Shown here piece after piece: positions 19,431-28,447 of a stretch of 64,000 bases of DNA. Where the stretch lies: contig NZ_AUGX01000036.1 in assembly GCF_000422885.1 (NCBI RefSeq), forward strand, positions 1 to 64,000. Direction: 5' to 3'. The notes under the pieces were generated by a model. That model did not search any database and was not told the DNA's origin. It worked only from the letters and a program-made list of their open reading frames with translations. The stretch's first letter is position 1, and the number at the start of each line of letters is the position of its first letter. The position numbers and the translations under genes are program-made. This DNA comes from Ottowia thiooxydans DSM 14619 (lineage in GTDB: Bacteria; Pseudomonadota; Gammaproteobacteria; Burkholderiales; Burkholderiaceae_C).

Positions 19431-20255
19431 ATGAAACCCAACATGAGTGTTCACCGCCGCAATTTTTTTCTCACCGCAGGAGCGTCGTGCCTGTGCTTCG
19501 CTGAATCCGCTCAGGCGCAGGTGGATGTAGGCAAGCCCTCTGCCATGCGGCGCTTGGTGCCCGCTGCTGAGCTGGAAGCTGCAGCGATTGCGCAATACAA
19601 GAAACTGCTTGCAGAGGCCAAATCCAAGGGCGTGCTGGTAGCTGATGGGAACCCGCAGCTGCAACGTCTGCGCGCTATCGCCGCCCGGATTGTGCCCTTG
19701 AGCGCGCAATGGAATGACCGGGCAAAGGATTGGCGCTGGGAAATCAATTTGATCAACAGCAAGCAGATCAATGCGTTTTGCATGCCAGGCGGAAAAATCG
19801 CGTTCTTCACGGGCATTCTTGACGAGCTCAAGTTAACCGACGATGAGATTGCGATGATCATGGGCCATGAAATGGCACATGCCTTGCGTGAACATGCCCG
19901 TGAGCGCCTGGCCAAGACACAAGCCACCAACATGGGCCTTTCACTGGGCGCCCAGTGGCTCGGCCTAGGGGAGTTGGGCAATGCCGCTGCGGGCGTAGGC
20001 ACCCAGCTCCTCGCACTGCAATTCAGCCGAAGCGACGAAACCGAGGCGGATCTCGTGGGCCTGGAATTGGCCGCACGCGCAGGCTACAACCCCAACGCGT
20101 CTGTCACCTTATGGCAAAAAATGGGCAAGGCCTCCGGCAATTCAGGTGGCTTGAAATTTTTATCCACGCACCCCTCCGGGCCGAATCGCATCAAGGAACT
20201 ACAGACCAATGTGCCCAAGGTGCAAGGCCTGTACGAGAAAACACGCCAACGCTAG
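19431..20255 (+). CDS. M48-family metalloprotease, exported
   Basis: The 274-residue protein has the zinc motif HEMAH in IMGHEMAHALREHARERL and the third-ligand segment SDETEADLVGLELAARAGYNP. Its N-terminus VHRRNFFLTAGASCLCFAESAQAQ is a signal peptide with a twin-arginine-like start, so it acts in the periplasm or as an outer-membrane-associated enzyme. Related proteins (BepA/LoiP type) handle outer-membrane protein quality control. A Met at residue 5 is an alternative start. It precedes the cadmium/zinc ATPase by 134 bp on the same strand, but that gene has its own promoter. Confidence 0.88.
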   Translation: MKPNMSVHRRNFFLTAGASCLCFAESAQAQVDVGKPSAMRRLVPAAELEAAAIAQYKKLLAEAKSKGVLVADGNPQLQRLRAIAARIVPLSAQWNDRAKDWRWEINLINSKQINAFCMPGGKIAFFTGILDELKLTDDEIAMIMGHEMAHALREHARERLAKTQATNMGLSLGAQWLGLGELGNAAAGVGTQLLALQFSRSDETEADLVGLELAARAGYNPNASVTLWQKMGKASGNSGGLKFLSTHPSGPNRIKELQTNVPKVQGLYEKTRQR

Positions 20256-20352
20256 CTCGGCGCGGCTGCAGACTCGCCCGCCGCGTTTTCTTCTGTTCCC
20301 TGCAATATGCAGCCCAGGCAGCTCTGCCGAAAAACATAATTTTAGAAACCTC

Positions 20353-20383
20353 TTGACCTTGAAGTAACTACAGGGTTTCAAAT
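20353..20383 (+). promoter_or_regulatory. MerR-family (CadR/PbrR-type) promoter-operator
   Basis: A -35 TTGACC at 20353-20358 and a -10-like TCAAAT at 20378-20383 are separated by 19 bp, the long spacing that MerR-family activators correct. The spacer holds an imperfect palindrome at 20356-20376, ACCTTGAAGT-A-ACTACAGGGT, matching 8 of 10 positions between arms and resembling CadR/PbrR operators. Transcription should start at about 20390, at or next to the ATG of the ATPase. No MerR-family regulator gene is in the window. Confidence 0.72.
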
Positions 20384-20389
20384 AGAGGC

Positions 20390-22711
20390 ATGAACGAAAA
20401 AATCCTAGCCACTCCTGCACACTCCTGCTGCGGCAAGGCGGCATGCGAAGAACCCTCCAAACCGAAAGCCAGCCCCAAGAACTCACCTCAGGGCGCCGGA
20501 ACCACTTTCCGCATTCCCACCATGGACTGCAGTGTGGAAGAGTCTGAAATCCGCCAGTTGCTTGAGCCCATGCCGGGCATTCGCGCCCTGGTATTTCGCC
20601 TGAGCGCCAGGACCTTACGTATCGACGCCACAGAGCAGGCCCTGCCGGGTGCGCTGGCGGCGCTCAAGAAGGCCGGGTTCGAGCCCACGCCAGTGCGCGC
20701 GGATGCAGCGGCCACGCAGCCCACAGGTACTGCACATACGCATGACCACGGCGCAACACACACCCATGGTGAAGACCATGATGATGAGCACGACCACACA
20801 AATGGTTTCAGTGGTGGTATCTGGCGCATGGTGGTGGCGTTGGTGTTCGCCATTGGTGCGGAAACGATTTCGTTCTTTGCACCGGAGACCACCGCCTGGA
20901 AGATAGGCGGCATGGCTGTGGCGCTGGTGGCCATTGGTCTAGCAGGTCTTGAAACCTACAAGAAGGGCCTGGCCGCCCTGTTCAGAGGCAAGCTCAACAT
21001 CAATGCCCTGATGTCCGTGGCCGTGACAGGTGCATTCCTCATAGGCCAGTGGCCAGAAGCCGCCATGGTCATGGCCCTGTACGCCATCGCTGAGTTGATT
21101 GAGGCCAAGGCCGTTGACCGAGCCCGCAACGCCATCCAGGGACTGCTGGCCATGGCGCCCGAAACAGCATTGGTAAAAGACGCCAATGGTGCATGGGCTT
21201 CGATGCCGGTGGCGGAAGTGACTCTGGATGCCACAGTGCGTATCAAGCCAGGTGAGCGCGTTCCGCTAGATGGGATTGTCACCAAAGGCACGGGCGCCAT
21301 CAACCAGGCACCCATTACCGGGGAAAGCATTCCCGTTGACAAGCAGGCCGGTGACCCCGTGTTCGCAGGCACCATCAATGAGACGGGGGAGTTGGAGTTC
21401 CGCGTCACATCGGCCGCAGGCAACACCACGCTCGCCCGCATCATCCATGCTGTAGAGGAAGCCCAAGGCACGCGCGCGCCCACTCAGCGCTTCGTAGATC
21501 GCTTCGCAGCGATCTACACACCGGCCGTGTTCGCCATTGCGGTAGCCGTGGCCGTGTTGACACCCTTCTTTCTGGGCATCACCTGGTTGGAAGCCCTCTA
21601 CAAAGCGTTGGTCTTGCTGGTGATTGCCTGCCCATGCGCGCTAGTGATCTCCACACCTGTGACTGTGGTGAGCGGCCTGTCTGCAGCTGCACGCCGGGGC
21701 ATTCTTATCAAAGGGGGTACTTACCTGGAGAACGCGCGCTTGCTCAATGCGGTTGCACTGGACAAAACCGGCACCATCACGGAAGGCAAGCCCAAACTGG
21801 TGGCCTGGCGCACTTGGGGGGATGCCAATGACGCGGCTGTCCAAGCGCAGGCGGCGGCTATGGCGGGCCGGTCAGACCATCCTGTCTCCAAAGCTATCCT
21901 GCAAGGGCTGGGCATGGAGGTTTCAGAAGTTGAGGATTTCAAGGCTTTTCCAGGTCGTGGTACGGAGGGATTGGTAGCAGGCGAACGCCTGTTCCTGGGC
22001 AACCTGCGCCTCATCACTGAGCGCGGATTGAGCGATCCCCAGCTCGAAGCCGAGCTGATACAACATGAGCAACAGGGCCGCACCCTGAGCCTGCTGGCCA
22101 ACGAAACGCAAGTGCTGGGCATCTTTGCGGTGGCAGACACCATCAAGGAAAGCTCCAGGCAAGCCATTGCAGACCTTAAGGCGTTGGGTGTGACCTCGGT
22201 CATGCTGACAGGAGATAACGCCATGACGGCTCAAGCCATTGGAAGTCAGGCAGGCATCGTGGATGTGCGTGGTGATCTGCTGCCGGAAGCCAAGCTGCAA
22301 GCCATCAAGGACATGCAGAAACGCTATGGGCCGACGGGCATGACCGGCGACGGCATCAACGATGCGCCCGCATTGGCGCAAGCGGACGTAGGCTTTGCCA
22401 TGGGTGGTGCAGGGACCGATACCGCCATGGAAGCCGCCGATGTCGTCATCATGAATGACAACCTGATGCGGGTGGCAGAAACCGTGCGCCTGTCCAAACG
22501 CACCCACGCCATCCTCTGGCAAAACATCAGCCTGGCGCTGGGTATCAAAAGCGTATTTTTTGTGCTGGCGGTGTTTGGGACCGCCACCATGTGGATGGCG
22601 GTTTTTGCCGACATGGGTGCCAGCCTGCTGGTGGTGGCCAATGGATTGCGGCTACTGCGCGGCGGCAAAGAGGCTGGGCCTGGCCAAGCCCCACCGGCAC
22701 ACGCCAACTAG
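20390..22711 (+). CDS. cadA: Cd/Zn/Pb-translocating P1B-type ATPase
   Basis: The 773-residue inner-membrane pump has an N-terminal Cys pair region (SCCGKAAC), a heavy-metal domain with TMDCSVEESEI (about 44-54; one Cys rather than CxxC), a His/Asp-rich linker (HTHDHGATHTHGEDHDDEHDH), then membrane helices with the CPC ion site in IACPCALVIS. It has TGES, the phosphorylation site DKTGTI, the HP motif SDHPVSKAI and GDGINDAPAL. It exports Zn, Cd or Pb. The promoter in front is of the CadR/PbrR kind. Convergent dsb/lspA genes follow. Confidence 0.95.
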   Translation: MNEKILATPAHSCCGKAACEEPSKPKASPKNSPQGAGTTFRIPTMDCSVEESEIRQLLEPMPGIRALVFRLSARTLRIDATEQALPGALAALKKAGFEPTPVRADAAATQPTGTAHTHDHGATHTHGEDHDDEHDHTNGFSGGIWRMVVALVFAIGAETISFFAPETTAWKIGGMAVALVAIGLAGLETYKKGLAALFRGKLNINALMSVAVTGAFLIGQWPEAAMVMALYAIAELIEAKAVDRARNAIQGLLAMAPETALVKDANGAWASMPVAEVTLDATVRIKPGERVPLDGIVTKGTGAINQAPITGESIPVDKQAGDPVFAGTINETGELEFRVTSAAGNTTLARIIHAVEEAQGTRAPTQRFVDRFAAIYTPAVFAIAVAVAVLTPFFLGITWLEALYKALVLLVIACPCALVISTPVTVVSGLSAAARRGILIKGGTYLENARLLNAVALDKTGTITEGKPKLVAWRTWGDANDAAVQAQAAAMAGRSDHPVSKAILQGLGMEVSEVEDFKAFPGRGTEGLVAGERLFLGNLRLITERGLSDPQLEAELIQHEQQGRTLSLLANETQVLGIFAVADTIKESSRQAIADLKALGVTSVMLTGDNAMTAQAIGSQAGIVDVRGDLLPEAKLQAIKDMQKRYGPTGMTGDGINDAPALAQADVGFAMGGAGTDTAMEAADVVIMNDNLMRVAETVRLSKRTHAILWQNISLALGIKSVFFVLAVFGTATMWMAVFADMGASLLVVANGLRLLRGGKEAGPGQAPPAHAN

Positions 22712-22728
22712 GGCTCTGGTTTGGGCGG

Positions 22729-23388
22729 CTACTTTGGATACACGCGTTGGACTTCTTCATCGACCAACGCTTTCAGTTGCTCCACTCCAAACACTTTGAG
22801 GGGCCGGCCATTGACAAAGAAGCCCGGTGTCCTGGTTACCTTCAACTCGTTAGCGTCTGCAATATCCTGCTTCAGGACCGCAAGAACTTCAGGAGACGCC
22901 GCATCCGCTCTGGCCTTGGGCAGATCCAGGCCAGTGCCGCCCACAAATTCCCATATCAGTTCAGGGTTAGGGGCATGGTGTGCGGCCCACTGAGGTTGCG
23001 CCCGTAATGCGGCCTCCACCACTGGCCAGAACTTGCCTTGCAAACGCGCGGCCTCAAGGATTTTGATCGCCACATCCGAGCCTTCATGCAGCGGTGCATA
23101 GCGCACAACCAACTGAACCTTGCCGCGCTGCCCATCGACCATGCTTTTCACAATAGGATAGAAAGCGCGGCAGGTTTCGCAAGCGGGATCGAAGAATTCA
23201 ACGATTCTGACTTTGGCCTCCCTGAAGCCATAGACGGGTGAATGCGCCCTGTTGAATACGGAGTTGGGCTCGCTTGCGAGCTGTGTCAAGGCCTGCTCCT
23301 GCTGGTTGAAATGGCGATATACGCCAAAAGCAAACCCCAGAAGCACCAGAAGGCCGCAGAGAACGATGGTCAGTTTCTTATTGATCAT
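22729..23388 (-). CDS. DsbA-like thioredoxin-fold protein, membrane-anchored
   Basis: The 219-residue protein has one N-terminal hydrophobic segment (residues 6-24) serving as anchor or signal, then a thioredoxin fold with the redox motif CETC in FFDPACETCRAFYP and a cis-proline segment VTRTPGFFVNG. It belongs to the DsbA/BdbD-like group that oxidises or isomerises thiols outside the cytoplasm. Its start overlaps the dsbB stop by 4 bp, so DsbB is the likely oxidising partner. Placement beside a metal ATPase suggests a role in envelope protein folding under metal stress. Confidence 0.85.
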   Translation of the reverse strand: MINKKLTIVLCGLLVLLGFAFGVYRHFNQQEQALTQLASEPNSVFNRAHSPVYGFREAKVRIVEFFDPACETCRAFYPIVKSMVDGQRGKVQLVVRYAPLHEGSDVAIKILEAARLQGKFWPVVEAALRAQPQWAAHHAPNPELIWEFVGGTGLDLPKARADAASPEVLAVLKQDIADANELKVTRTPGFFVNGRPLKVFGVEQLKALVDEEVQRVYPK

Positions 23389-23837
23389 TTTTTAGTGTCT
23401 TTCCTTGCGGCCATCAAAAGCAGCAAGATGATTGAAAACGCCACGAGGGACATCAACGGGATCGTGATGAAGCCCACCAACTCAAGCTTTTGCTCTGCAC
23501 ATGAAGCACCCTTGCCGCAGGGCTGAATGCTTTTGGGAATCAAGCCGGAATAGAGAAGGCAGTGGTAGAGAGCAATGAGCCATCCCACCGCCGCAAGGGG
23601 CAGCGCGTACTTCACGCCGCGGGCATCCTGCGTGTAGGCCGCCACGCCCAGAATGAGCACCAGAGGAAACATGGCAATACGCTGATACCAGCACAGCACA
23701 CACGGCTCCATGCCCTTCACTTCACCCAGGAAAAGCGCCCCCAAGGTGGAAACCAGGGCAATCAGCCAACTCACCAGCAGCAAGCGCCACTGCCGCTCCG
23801 AGGTGCGGCACGGATTCGATGCGGAGGGGCTAGTCAT
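23385..23837 (-). CDS. dsbB: Disulfide bond formation protein B (DsbB/BdbC)
   Basis: The 150-residue inner-membrane protein has four hydrophobic helices, the first periplasmic Cys pair in EPCVLCWYQR and a second pair in QPCGKGASC, the arrangement that relays electrons from DsbA to quinone. It overlaps lspA by 8 bp and the DsbA-like gene by 4 bp, a tight three-gene unit. It probably reoxidises the adjacent DsbA-like protein. The dedicated pair is likely additional to the housekeeping one. Confidence 0.9.
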   Translation of the reverse strand: MTSPSASNPCRTSERQWRLLLVSWLIALVSTLGALFLGEVKGMEPCVLCWYQRIAMFPLVLILGVAAYTQDARGVKYALPLAAVGWLIALYHCLLYSGLIPKSIQPCGKGASCAEQKLELVGFITIPLMSLVAFSIILLLLMAARKDTKK

Positions 23838-24351
23838 TGGAGCCTCCAGGGCGCTGAAAGGCTGACCAAACTAGAAGACCAGCGCCACACACAATGCCAA
23901 TATCTGCGATGTTGAACGCGGGCCAATGCCAACTGCCGGCGTAGAAGTCGAGAAAATCGACAACATACCCCCGCATGGCACGGTCCAGCCCATTGCCCAC
24001 GGCACCACCCAGCACCAGAACGTACCCCAGCCACTCACGCCAAGGCAGAGGTTTTCTCAAGGCAAAGATGATCCATACCGAAACGATCAACGCGATCGCA
24101 CCAAAAAAGACCCGTTGCCAGCCGCCAGCGTCGGCCAGAAAACTGAAAGCCGCCCCGTAGTTCCACACGTGAACGAGATTGAAGAAAGGGGTGATCGGTT
24201 GGCGCCAGCCATACGGGGTGAAATCATGTACCCAGTACTTGATGCCTTGATCCAGCAAGACGATGGCCAAAGCGATGCCATAGGCCATCACACGGAGAGG
24301 CAAGGTACGGCAGACAGAGCCCGCGATCCCATGCCGGATTGAAGAAGACAT
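23830..24351 (-). CDS. lspA: Lipoprotein signal peptidase (LspA)
   Basis: The 173-residue inner-membrane aspartyl protease has four hydrophobic helices and both catalytic boxes: GGAVGNGLDRAMRGYVVDFLDF and FNIADIGI, the two aspartates being in the VVD and IAD segments. The family cleaves prolipoprotein signal peptides before the lipid-modified Cys. In lead-resistance operons a signal peptidase (PbrC) accompanies the P-type ATPase; a similar partnership with the nearby cadA is plausible. It may be a second copy beside a housekeeping lspA elsewhere. Confidence 0.92.
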   Translation of the reverse strand: MSSSIRHGIAGSVCRTLPLRVMAYGIALAIVLLDQGIKYWVHDFTPYGWRQPITPFFNLVHVWNYGAAFSFLADAGGWQRVFFGAIALIVSVWIIFALRKPLPWREWLGYVLVLGGAVGNGLDRAMRGYVVDFLDFYAGSWHWPAFNIADIGIVCGAGLLVWSAFQRPGGSND

Positions 24352-24604
24352 AGCTCAGCTCAAAAAGTTGAAATCCAGGCCGCGCAGCGGCGCCAATAAG
24401 GCAGCGCCTGCCTACACGGGTCAGCAATGACAGGAATTAAGGAGCGGCTGAAGAACCCAATGCAGAAGGCTGGGCGATCGGGCCGGGGCCAGTGTCTAGT
24501 GGCGAATAACCAGCGCTATTTGCCAACCATCCGACACCGCAGACTGAAGCCCGGTGCCCCACGACACCAGACAGCTCAGCATCGAGAGAGATTCTTCAAA
24601 GCCC

Positions 24605-24982
24605 TCAACGAATTGGAGGTTTGAGAATCGGACCTTGTTCAACACTGGCGACACGGGTGGTCAGCCAGGAAAACTCGCCTCGCACGGGGCCAGCCACCTT
24701 CTGGAGCCACTGCCCATCTGGAATGGCAGCCTGCTGGCAGGCATGGCAGTTGCCGCACACGCCGCAGGAGGATGAGGAATGGCAGTCCAACGAATGGCTG
24801 GAACTGAGGGATTGGGCACTCTCCGCACCCGTGCACACCTCGCTCGCGGAATGCCCTATGCGCGCATCTTGCGTCATATTCATGGTGTGAACGCCAGCCG
24901 AAGGCAAGCCCGCAACAGCGAGCTGGCTGGAAGTCAACAGCAGGAACAATACGATGAAGAGACGGTACATGAAGCCAAGCAT
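24605..24982 (-). CDS. Small exported Cys/Ser-rich protein
   Basis: From the Met at 24982 (another at 24970) the protein has about 125 residues. It opens with a signal peptide (YRLFIVLFLLLTSSQLAVAG). The mature part has a Cys/Ser/His cluster reading CHSSSSCGVCGNCHACQQ and a C-terminus ending in KPPIR. The layout recalls small periplasmic metal-responsive proteins such as CzcI, but I cannot assign a family. It lies 253 bp upstream of lspA on the same strand and near cadA, so periplasmic metal binding or sensing is plausible. Confidence 0.6.
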   Translation of the reverse strand: MLGFMYRLFIVLFLLLTSSQLAVAGLPSAGVHTMNMTQDARIGHSASEVCTGAESAQSLSSSHSLDCHSSSSCGVCGNCHACQQAAIPDGQWLQKVAGPVRGEFSWLTTRVASVEQGPILKPPIR

Positions 24983-25121
24983 CCGGGTGGATAAGGATCC
25001 ACCTGCGAACATCAGGATTCTAAAGGCGCGGGAAAGAAAGGGCTGAGGGTGCACCAGCCCGACCACGAGCCCAGCTTGCTTCAAGAACCAAGATCAGAAT
25101 GCACGCTCTGAAGAGCCAAGG

Positions 25122-26003
25122 TCAAATGGCCGGCTGTTCAAAGAAGTGAACCACTCCCAGAGCTTCTTCTGCTGGCACGATGACTTGATCAAGCAATCGC
25201 TTCGCTCGGAATCCGGCTTGCGCCAGAAAGGCGTTAGTGTCATCCAAGTTTTTCACCGAAAAACCGACCGCTGCAATAGAGGGGGTTGGTGGAAACAGCG
25301 AGCCAGGATAGAAGCCCGCCATATCTTCAACTGCAACGAATTTCAATCTGTTTTGGTTGGGGAGGGTAATCTCGAAAAAATTCGACCGCTCGACAAAAGG
25401 CTGCCCTGTAAGAACAGAGTACCTGGCCGCCGTTGCTGCCGGATCCAGGCTTTGCAAAACGATGCTGGATATTCCAATGGTCCCGTTCGCATGCTGCAGG
25501 TGTCTCGGCTGATGGATCAGCTCTGGAGTGCGGTGATAGGCCGCCTGCATCAAGCCTTCGGGTTCGCTCCCCAGATGCACGCATTCAAACGAAGCGGTCT
25601 GTTTTCCTGTGGCGGTTTCCACATCACGCTGTAGATGAACGACTCCAGACGTATTGACCCCGCTTGCTTTCGCGCGGTGATCAACAGTTTCAGGATTCTG
25701 GCAGCCAAAACAAATGATGTGAGCACCCTGAAATTTGTCTAGAAACTTTCCCCATCCCCAGTCGAGTTTTCCGGGATTAACAATGCCGAGAAGCTCCACA
25801 TAGTTGTGGGGAAACACAGCGCATCGGTTGCCGGTGGCCATCAGTTGAACGGGCTCACCCACCTTGGATGCACCGGAGTGCACTGAAAGCTCAGAGAGCG
25901 TAAAACCCATGCGCTCGTAAAGGGACGATGCTGCATCCAGATCATGCACCGCCACACCCACATGGTTGATGCTGTCTATATCACCGCGAGAAAGATCACT
26001 CAT
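25122..26003 (-). CDS. VOC-family (glyoxalase fold) protein
   Basis: The 293-residue protein has two VOC modules: one from INHVGVAVHDLDAASSLYERMGF (about 12-34) and another from about residue 175 (ISSIVLQSLDPAATAARYSVLTGQPF). It resembles two-domain glyoxalase-like proteins, including extradiol-dioxygenase relatives, but I cannot place the metal ligands fully. It is last in a probable operon with an esterase and a Bug receptor (27 bp), so a lyase or isomerase role on an imported ester product is possible. Confidence 0.78.
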   Translation of the reverse strand: MSDLSRGDIDSINHVGVAVHDLDAASSLYERMGFTLSELSVHSGASKVGEPVQLMATGNRCAVFPHNYVELLGIVNPGKLDWGWGKFLDKFQGAHIICFGCQNPETVDHRAKASGVNTSGVVHLQRDVETATGKQTASFECVHLGSEPEGLMQAAYHRTPELIHQPRHLQHANGTIGISSIVLQSLDPAATAARYSVLTGQPFVERSNFFEITLPNQNRLKFVAVEDMAGFYPGSLFPPTPSIAAVGFSVKNLDDTNAFLAQAGFRAKRLLDQVIVPAEEALGVVHFFEQPAI

Positions 26004-26030
26004 TCCAAATCTCCTAAAAATACTTCCGTC

Positions 26031-26999
26031 TTATTCGACCTTGATGTCGGCAGCCTTGATCATCTTCGCTTTGTATTCGAAGTCTGACTGCACGAAGGCT
26101 TTGAAATCCTTGGGAGAGCTTCCAACTTCGGCGTATCCAAACGCTGTGACTTCCTTGGCGATGAATTCTGGGTCCTTGAACATAGTGACCACATCCGCCC
26201 TCACCTTTTCCAAGGTAGCCTGAGGCGTGCCTTTAGGCGCAAACAGACCGAACCATGAGCGCAGATTCAACCCAGGAAAGCCGGCCTCAGAAAACGTGGG
26301 GACATCAGGCATGATGGGGATTCTTTTGGTGCGGTCTACAGCCAACGGACGCAGCGTTCCCGACTTGTAGTGACCTATCCAGTTCGCGCCACCCAGGGTC
26401 ACTTCTGTCTCACCTGAAAGCGTGGCATTCAGGGCCGGGGCAATCCCTTTGTACGGAATCTGCGCAATAGCTGCGCCGGTTTGAAGGCGCAAGGTTTCAA
26501 ACAACAAATTGGGTTGGCTACCAGGGCCGAATGACGCGTAGTTCAGCTTCCCCGGCTGTGCTTTGGCCAGCGCAATCAGATCGGACATGGTTCGCGCTTT
26601 GACCGCCGGGTTCACCACCACGATCAATGGCAAGTCAATGAGCTGGGTTACAGGCTCCAGATCTTTCAAAGCGTCAAAAGGCAATTTGGCGTAGAGATGT
26701 GGGTTGCTCGTAATACTGGAGTCGCTGGTGAACAGCAAGGTGAGTCCGTCAGGAGCAGACTTGGCCACATAGTCTGTGCCAATGATGGTGGCGGCACCCG
26801 GCCGGTTATCGACCATCACCGGCTTGCCCCACATTTTTCCCAGTTTTTCTGCCACCCCCCGCGCCATGGCATCCACTCCTCCGCCGGCAGGGTATGGGAC
26901 CACAAGGCGCACAGGGCCACTTGGATAGCTTTGCGCCGCAACGGAGACGCTCAGGCTCGCGAGGAAAACGAGCAATGCTTTCTTTATAAAGTTCATCAT
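26031..26999 (-). CDS. Bug-family solute receptor
   Basis: The 322-residue protein has a signal peptide (KKALLVFLASLSVSVAAQSYP) and the Bug signature VRLVVPYPAGGGVDAMARGVAEKLG, VDNRPGAATIIGTDYVAKSAPDGL and IPYKGIAPALNATLSGE. Two ATGs in tandem at 26999 and 26996 are both possible. It lies between the esterase (32 bp) and VOC (27 bp) genes, so it likely captures that small pathway's substrate. No membrane TctAB components are present. Confidence 0.92.
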   Translation of the reverse strand: MMNFIKKALLVFLASLSVSVAAQSYPSGPVRLVVPYPAGGGVDAMARGVAEKLGKMWGKPVMVDNRPGAATIIGTDYVAKSAPDGLTLLFTSDSSITSNPHLYAKLPFDALKDLEPVTQLIDLPLIVVVNPAVKARTMSDLIALAKAQPGKLNYASFGPGSQPNLLFETLRLQTGAAIAQIPYKGIAPALNATLSGETEVTLGGANWIGHYKSGTLRPLAVDRTKRIPIMPDVPTFSEAGFPGLNLRSWFGLFAPKGTPQATLEKVRADVVTMFKDPEFIAKEVTAFGYAEVGSSPKDFKAFVQSDFEYKAKMIKAADIKVE

Positions 27000-27031
27000 G
27001 GATCTCTAAAGTTGAATGAAAAAAGCAGGCT

Positions 27032-28432
27032 TCAGATCTGGTCAAAAGCCATCAAAAACGGTTGTGCGGGCTGATACGGCGCCCAATCTTCCACATCCGG
27101 TACGCCTCGTTTGGCGAAGCTCAGGATCGCGTGGCTGAAATGCGCAGCCAACGGCTTCAACTCTTCAATGTCAAAGCCCTCCAACATCGGTGCGTCAGAC
27201 CATTGCTCGAGGTTGTCAAAGAAGAACGGGAGATCAAGGCAATGTGGTGCATACAGCGATGGCTGCCTTGTCTGCAGATCGAACCGGTAGGCGTACACAC
27301 AGGCCTGGCCTGCGACATAGTCAGCTACGCGAAGCGCAGGTCCAACAAACAGCTCGTCCGATATGCCGTCAACCCATTGCGTATACGGATTGGCGCGTGG
27401 CCTGCGAGAGGCGGTCAGCCGGTAGGTGTGTGAAGCACTCTCGCCGTGAGTGGCTTGGTACCACGCGACGACACTCTCTGGGTCTTTCTTGATGTCCTCC
27501 GAGGCGCGCCAATAAAAGGCCGCGGTCTCTTCTCTAGTAAATCCGATCAGCATCTCCGAGCAATGCGTGGACGCCGGCTCGTCAACAGGGGCCATCAGCG
27601 TCGTCTCATCAACATACGGCCGAAAGATCGGTGAAATGGATCCGGCCACGGCGCGCCCTTTGCTCAATGTCCCCACGGCTTCAATTATTTTCTCCGAACT
27701 CACCGAGGCGAGGTCTTTGATGTCTCTCGCGCCAAGTAAGCGCATCAGGTCGTTCGTGCTGTCCTGCGCCTCCTCCAGAGACGAATGGATTTCCCCGGGA
27801 TAGCTCATCAGGATGACTCTCTTGAACAGTCCTTTGGCTTCGTTAGATTTGGCAAGGGCCAAAGTCAAAAAGGCGCCCGCAGATTGCCCCGCCAGCGTGA
27901 CGTTGGAAGAGTCGCCGCCGAATGCTGCAATATTTGATGAGACCCAGCGCAAGCCAGTGAACACATCGAGGATGGCGTTGTTTCGGGGTACTTCAGGGTT
28001 CGCGATATTGCCCCAGGCCCCCAGGCGATAGTTCATCGTCACGATGACGACTTCTCCTTTGGAGGCCAGCCGAGCGCCGTCATACCAGCGCACCGCACCT
28101 CCGGAGGTGAATCCTCCGCCATGTAAAAACACGATGACAGGAAGTCCTTTCGCTCCTACTGGCGTGCTGATGTTCAAGGTGAACGCCTGATCCGATTGCA
28201 CGTGCGCTTCTACGGCTCTGCCCATGATGGAGGCCAGCCGGCTCTCCGGCTGCGGAAACACAGCAGGCTGCTGAGTGCAATCGAGAATGTCGCCCCAAGC
28301 CTTGAGCGGCGATACGGCACCAAAACTCCCCAACGGACCGATCGCTTCCCCATAAGGAATGCCGCGATACGTTTCAACCCCTGCCTCCAAGACCCCTTGA
28401 ACTCGACCGAGCGATGTTTCCACAATTGGCAT
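27032..28432 (-). CDS. Type B carboxylesterase
   Basis: From the ATG at 28432 the protein has 466 residues; longer in-frame readings run into the divergent LysR gene. It has the oxyanion hole segment FLHGGGFTSG (about 103-112) and the nucleophile elbow AGQSAGAF with Ser184, where GESAG is usual. FGGDSSNVTLAG precedes the elbow as in acetylcholinesterase-like enzymes. No signal peptide, so cytoplasmic. It heads an operon with Bug and VOC genes and faces a LysR regulator across an inverted repeat. Confidence 0.9.
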   Translation of the reverse strand: MPIVETSLGRVQGVLEAGVETYRGIPYGEAIGPLGSFGAVSPLKAWGDILDCTQQPAVFPQPESRLASIMGRAVEAHVQSDQAFTLNISTPVGAKGLPVIVFLHGGGFTSGGAVRWYDGARLASKGEVVIVTMNYRLGAWGNIANPEVPRNNAILDVFTGLRWVSSNIAAFGGDSSNVTLAGQSAGAFLTLALAKSNEAKGLFKRVILMSYPGEIHSSLEEAQDSTNDLMRLLGARDIKDLASVSSEKIIEAVGTLSKGRAVAGSISPIFRPYVDETTLMAPVDEPASTHCSEMLIGFTREETAAFYWRASEDIKKDPESVVAWYQATHGESASHTYRLTASRRPRANPYTQWVDGISDELFVGPALRVADYVAGQACVYAYRFDLQTRQPSLYAPHCLDLPFFFDNLEQWSDAPMLEGFDIEELKPLAAHFSHAILSFAKRGVPDVEDWAPYQPAQPFLMAFDQI

Positions 28433-28447
28433 TTGCCTAGTACCCTT

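Noticed and set aside
24427-24624. A 65-codon frame on the plus strand between lspA and the Cys-rich gene
   Set aside because: Basic, unstructured translation with no ribosome site; it overlaps the end of the better-supported minus-strand gene.
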